Positions 60,374-64,000 of a stretch of 64,000 nt of DNA are shown one piece after another. Both the position numbers and the translations under genes were made by a program. Where the stretch lies: NCBI GenBank assembly GCA_013286785.1, contig JABDFC010000001.1, positions 60,740-124,739 of the forward strand, read 5' to 3'. How positions within the stretch are numbered: the stretch's first letter is position 1; each line of letters begins with the position of its first letter. The notes beneath the pieces are model-generated. The model worked only from the letters and a program-made list of their open reading frames with translations. It was not told the origin of the DNA and searched no databases. The stretch is from Gammaproteobacteria bacterium. GTDB lineage: Bacteria; Pseudomonadota; Gammaproteobacteria; UBA6186; Azoamicaceae.

Positions 60374-63300
60374 ATGTTTACTGATGGTTTAGGCAAGAAA
60401 AGCAAGTCCGAAGCACTACTGCAAGCAGAAGCTGCTTTGAGTGAAGCAAAGGATAAACTTGCAAAATCAGAAACAAATACCCCTCTCGAACTCCAACAGT
60501 GGGAGGCTGATATAGCACGATTACAAAAAGAACATGACGCGATAACTGTGCCGGCCCTTACCCCAAAACAGCAACGAGAGATGACGTTTAATGGGCAAGT
60601 AGATCCCAGACCTGAAGTTGGCCTACAGGAAGAATACGCAAGAAAAATCGAAACATTGACGCGTGAGATGGAGCATGCGCGCAGAAAACACGCCATGCTT
60701 GAAAAAAAATTTAGGGCAGCTACCCAGAACCTCGCAGATGTTCAGCTAAAAGACAGTTTACCTGCGGGCACTAAAACACCAGTGACAGCCAATAACAGTA
60801 GCACTACCGCAGGTTCTAGTCTAACGCATTCTGGATCCAGTTCTAGTTTGACAGCACCTCCTTCTTCAAAGAGTAATCCTCAAAAATCATTCTCTGCACG
60901 GACAAGCCCAGCTCCAACACCTACGGCAGCTGCGGCTTCTAGTAGTAGCCTTGCTGGTTCCAGCAGTAGTATGGCAAAAGGCAAGGGCCCTATGTTCACT
61001 CGTCAATCAAGCACAATGACCTTAACTTCCAAGCGTACGTCAGTATCTTATGGAAGTGGATCTTACGTAGAAAGATCCAAACAATTGGAACAAGAAATCC
61101 AAACCAAACTCGCATTGATTACTGCTAAACAACAAGAGTCATCGAGTATTGTTGTTCCTCCACTAACAACATTTCAGCAATCAGTAATGGGTTCTACTGG
61201 AAATGATCCCAGACCACTGCAGCACAGAAAAGACGCCCTGGATCAAGAAATCCAAAAAGAACAACAAGCATTGGAATTGTTACGACAACAAGTTCATGAT
61301 ATCCGAGAATTAGTCGCCTCTGAAGAATTTGAGACTCGTCTATCCATAGCATCTTCAAATACTGAAAAGATTCGATTGCGCCAACAATACAAAGACAAAC
61401 TTACAGCAGAACGTGATGCCATTAGGATCCCCGATTTAACACCAAATGAGCTTAGAAACAAAGCGATAGAAGACGTAAGATGGAAAGATCCCAGACCCGA
61501 AGTAAAAAAAGTGGCAGAATTGACACTTTATATTGACGCACAAAGTCAGAGAATATCTGATTTAGAAGTACTCATACACAGGGAAGAGCAAGAAGCCATT
61601 AGAAAAACAAAAGTGGCAGAAGAAAAAAAACGCCAAGCGGAAATCGCAGAATTAGATTATGCTATTAAAGAATTACAAACCAAAATATCGGTACTAGAAA
61701 AAACACAAAAAGAGAATTTGAATGGCGACGAAGGTATTAAGACCTTACTAGCCAACATTAGAGAAGGGTTTGATCGCATTGGCACATTAAATGCACAAGT
61801 GAGTGCTTTTAGTAGGCCCATTGCGGCACCCGGACCAACGATGGGTGGCCCACCCCCTGCACCTCCTCCACCCCCACCACTCATGGTTACAGCGCCACCT
61901 ACCGGAATGTCACCACAGAAAGGAAGCAGCAGTTCTGGCTCTAGTTCTCTGAGGGAACAAGAGGCTGCGGAACAAGAGAGAATTGCGAAACAATTGCGGC
62001 AGTTTGAACTTGAAGCTAGCCTTTTAAAAAGAAAGCAAGGCCGTGATGAAGAGGAAGACAAGAGGCTTGAATTTCTTAAGCTAGAAATGCAAAAACTGAG
62101 CGGCCTTATTAAACCCTCTGCGCCAACTCTTTCTGCTGGTTCAAGCAGTTCGAGCAGCTCCAATGCAGCCGTTGATCCTGCGACTGAAAAAAGAGCACTC
62201 ATCGCAAAACTTGTCGCTAAATATATCCCTTTAAGACAAGAAGTTCACAGCCAAAATGAGCTCATGGCTGGCTTGAAACAAGTCATTGAGGACCAAAAAA
62301 CGCTCGTAGCACAACTGGAAGCAAAAAAAGCAGAATGGGAAGCGGCTCAAAAACTGGCAATTCCAATCATCGCTCAGGCAGCTGCGGGGAGTAATGGATT
62401 ACCCTCGGTTTCTCCTCTTCCAGGTGGTACCTTATCCATGGTTGAACTACGTGCCGAAGTAAATAAGCTCCGCCAAACAGTAGCACAGTTAGATGAAAAC
62501 GATAAAAGTGCAGTCGCAGAAGCGACTAGAGCTCAGTTTGCCCAAAAAAGCCAAGAGTTAAAAGTAAGACAACAACAAGTGGCAGCAGCACGACCCAATA
62601 CGCCAGTTGCAGTAAAACCTCTACCGACCAGGTCGTCCAACACTTCAGGTGCATCAAGTTCACCGAGTTCATCCCTTCCAAGTGCAAACCAAATGGCGGC
62701 TGCCATGCAAATGAGAATGGGAGTTCAACAACCCAATACGGATCTTTCGTTTGAAGCTCGTCAAAGAAAAAGCAAACTGTTGGGAATTGCGGAAGAACGC
62801 GATAAATTAAACAACGGTATAGGAGACGAACGATATAGGCCACTGATCGCGATAAACGAAAAGGATGAAGATGCCCTCATTAATGCTTACGATGCCATTC
62901 AAAAACAAATAGAAGCCGCAAAAGAAGTACAAATCGAAGCAGCTAAACTGAGAGACGCTGCTGAAGCGAGAGCCCGACAAGACGCTGCCGATTTGAAACA
63001 GAGGCAATTATTCGAGGGATTTGAGGCCGGACACCCTTTACAGCATAATGTTCGAGCACCTGAATTAGCAACACCGACACAAAGGTTAGCGACCATCAAA
63101 TTAGCGGTCGACCAAACTCTTGCTATTCCCGCTAAGAAGAACCCACCACCCGCGGTGGCAATCATCCCGCCACCCGCGGCGGCAATCAATACTACAGCGC
63201 CAATTCCTCCCAGTTCAAGCACCAGCAGTTCTTTGAGTGCTGGCGCAGCGTCGTCACCATTACCACAAATCAGTCCAGCCATTCAAGCAAAACTCCAAGC

Positions 63301-64000
63301 GGACGCTGCTGTTTTGACGGCACTTGCTCTAGAACGTAAGAATTCTCAAACTCCTAAATATTACGTGTACGATAACTTCAGAATCATGTTGGTTGATAAG
63401 CCACCCTCAGAAGGCTATTATGCTGCTAATTTTAATTTTGGAAATCAATCACATGAACAAAACCAACAGGTCTTCTATAAATCCGGAGGACAGGCAGGAG
63501 ACGAGTTGTTTGGAAAACTTGGCTTTGTCCATCGATTAGTCAAACCCCTTGCTGAGACGAGTGCTAAAAGGTTTGCGAGCATATACCAAAACGCTACCGA
63601 AAGATTACAGGGCTCAGCAATAACCCTTCCAGCAGCCAATAATACAACGGCTACATCCACCATCACGAACACGACCCCTCCCATCCTATTTTCACCTGGA
63701 AGCAACAGTGAACGTTCTGTTGAGGAAAAGCTTCGAAACGACACTGCCGTATTATCTGCACTTGCTCTAGAACGTAAGAATTCTCAAACCCCTAAATATT
63801 ACGTATACGATAACTTCAGAATCATGTTGGTTGATAAGCCACCCTCAGAAGGCTATTATGCTGCTAATTTTAATTTTGGAAATCAATCACATGAACAAAA
63901 CCAACAGGTCTTCTATAAATCCGGAGGACAGGCAGGAGACGAGTTGTTTGGAAAACTTGGCTTTGTCCATCGATTAGTCAAACCCCTTGCTGAGACGAGT
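60374..64000 (+). CDS. giant coiled-coil, Ser/Pro-rich repeat protein, candidate host-directed effector; 3' end beyond window
   Basis: Frame read by hand from ATG 60374 (MFTDGLGKKSKSEALLQAEAALSEAK...) with no stop to 64000 (>=1209 aa); not in ORF track because it runs off the edge. Confidence 0.85.
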   Translation, partial: MFTDGLGKKSKSEALLQAEAALSEAKDKLAKSETNTPLELQQWEADIARLQKEHDAITVPALTPKQQREMTFNGQVDPRPEVGLQEEYARKIETLTREMEHARRKHAMLEKKFRAATQNLADVQLKDSLPAGTKTPVTANNSSTTAGSSLTHSGSSSSLTAPPSSKSNPQKSFSARTSPAPTPTAAAASSSSLAGSSSSMAKGKGPMFTRQSSTMTLTSKRTSVSYGSGSYVERSKQLEQEIQTKLALITAKQQESSSIVVPPLTTFQQSVMGSTGNDPRPLQHRKDALDQEIQKEQQALELLRQQVHDIRELVASEEFETRLSIASSNTEKIRLRQQYKDKLTAERDAIRIPDLTPNELRNKAIEDVRWKDPRPEVKKVAELTLYIDAQSQRISDLEVLIHREEQEAIRKTKVAEEKKRQAEIAELDYAIKELQTKISVLEKTQKENLNGDEGIKTLLANIREGFDRIGTLNAQVSAFSRPIAAPGPTMGGPPPAPPPPPPLMVTAPPTGMSPQKGSSSSGSSSLREQEAAEQERIAKQLRQFELEASLLKRKQGRDEEEDKRLEFLKLEMQKLSGLIKPSAPTLSAGSSSSSSSNAAVDPATEKRALIAKLVAKYIPLRQEVHSQNELMAGLKQVIEDQKTLVAQLEAKKAEWEAAQKLAIPIIAQAAAGSNGLPSVSPLPGGTLSMVELRAEVNKLRQTVAQLDENDKSAVAEATRAQFAQKSQELKVRQQQVAAARPNTPVAVKPLPTRSSNTSGASSSPSSSLPSANQMAAAMQMRMGVQQPNTDLSFEARQRKSKLLGIAEERDKLNNGIGDERYRPLIAINEKDEDALINAYDAIQKQIEAAKEVQIEAAKLRDAAEARARQDAADLKQRQLFEGFEAGHPLQHNVRAPELATPTQRLATIKLAVDQTLAIPAKKNPPPAVAIIPPPAAAINTTAPIPPSSSTSSSLSAGAASSPLPQISPAIQAKLQADAAVLTALALERKNSQTPKYYVYDNFRIMLVDKPPSEGYYAANFNFGNQSHEQNQQVFYKSGGQAGDELFGKLGFVHRLVKPLAETSAKRFASIYQNATERLQGSAITLPAANNTTATSTITNTTPPILFSPGSNSERSVEEKLRNDTAVLSALALERKNSQTPKYYVYDNFRIMLVDKPPSEGYYAANFNFGNQSHEQNQQVFYKSGGQAGDELFGKLGFVHRLVKPLAETS
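63321..64000 (+). repeat. 438-bp (146-aa) in-frame tandem repeat inside the giant ORF
   Basis: CACTTGCTCTAGAACGTAAGAATTCTCAAA... at 63321 recurs at 63759 and matches to window end with about 2 differences. Confidence 0.93.

Noticed and set aside
60211-63744. Several minus-strand ORFs (60211-60696, 61657-62202, 62526-62843, 62899-63282, 63475-63744)
   Set aside because: All are antisense to the continuous plus-strand coiled-coil frame and have Ser/Leu/Ala shadow composition.

Overview
The window looks like the chromosome of a gammaproteobacterium. A Legionellales-like, host-associated lineage is a tentative inference from gene content, not established here. Left end (about 1-15.3 kb, minus strand): a near-complete MSHA-type type IV pilus locus (mshI-J-K-L-N-E-G-A-C-D-O-P-Q), with a second truncated mshQ-like gene running off the left edge. 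Middle: housekeeping genes (L,D-transpeptidase, gpsA, secB, grxC, gpmI, ctpA, rpoH, hemB, trxA, rho, ubiE-ubiJ-ubiB, HIT, tatABC, umuC-like, kbl-tdh, pgeF, typA, pilU, pilT, proC, yggT, ABC exporter). Interspersed accessory genes: two stand-alone prepilins (one carrying six Cys-rich tandem repeats), a PAS-LuxR regulator, two diguanylate cyclases, two NAD-dependent epimerases, an APH-family kinase, a toxin-antitoxin pair, and two large candidate host-directed proteins. One of these is a 907-922 aa multi-TM protein ending in a CaaX-like CTIV. The other is a coiled-coil/Ser/Pro-rich protein of at least 1209 aa that runs off the right edge and is missing from the ORF track. No rRNA, tRNA or CRISPR was recognised. 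All family calls come from reading the sequence; no database search was run.
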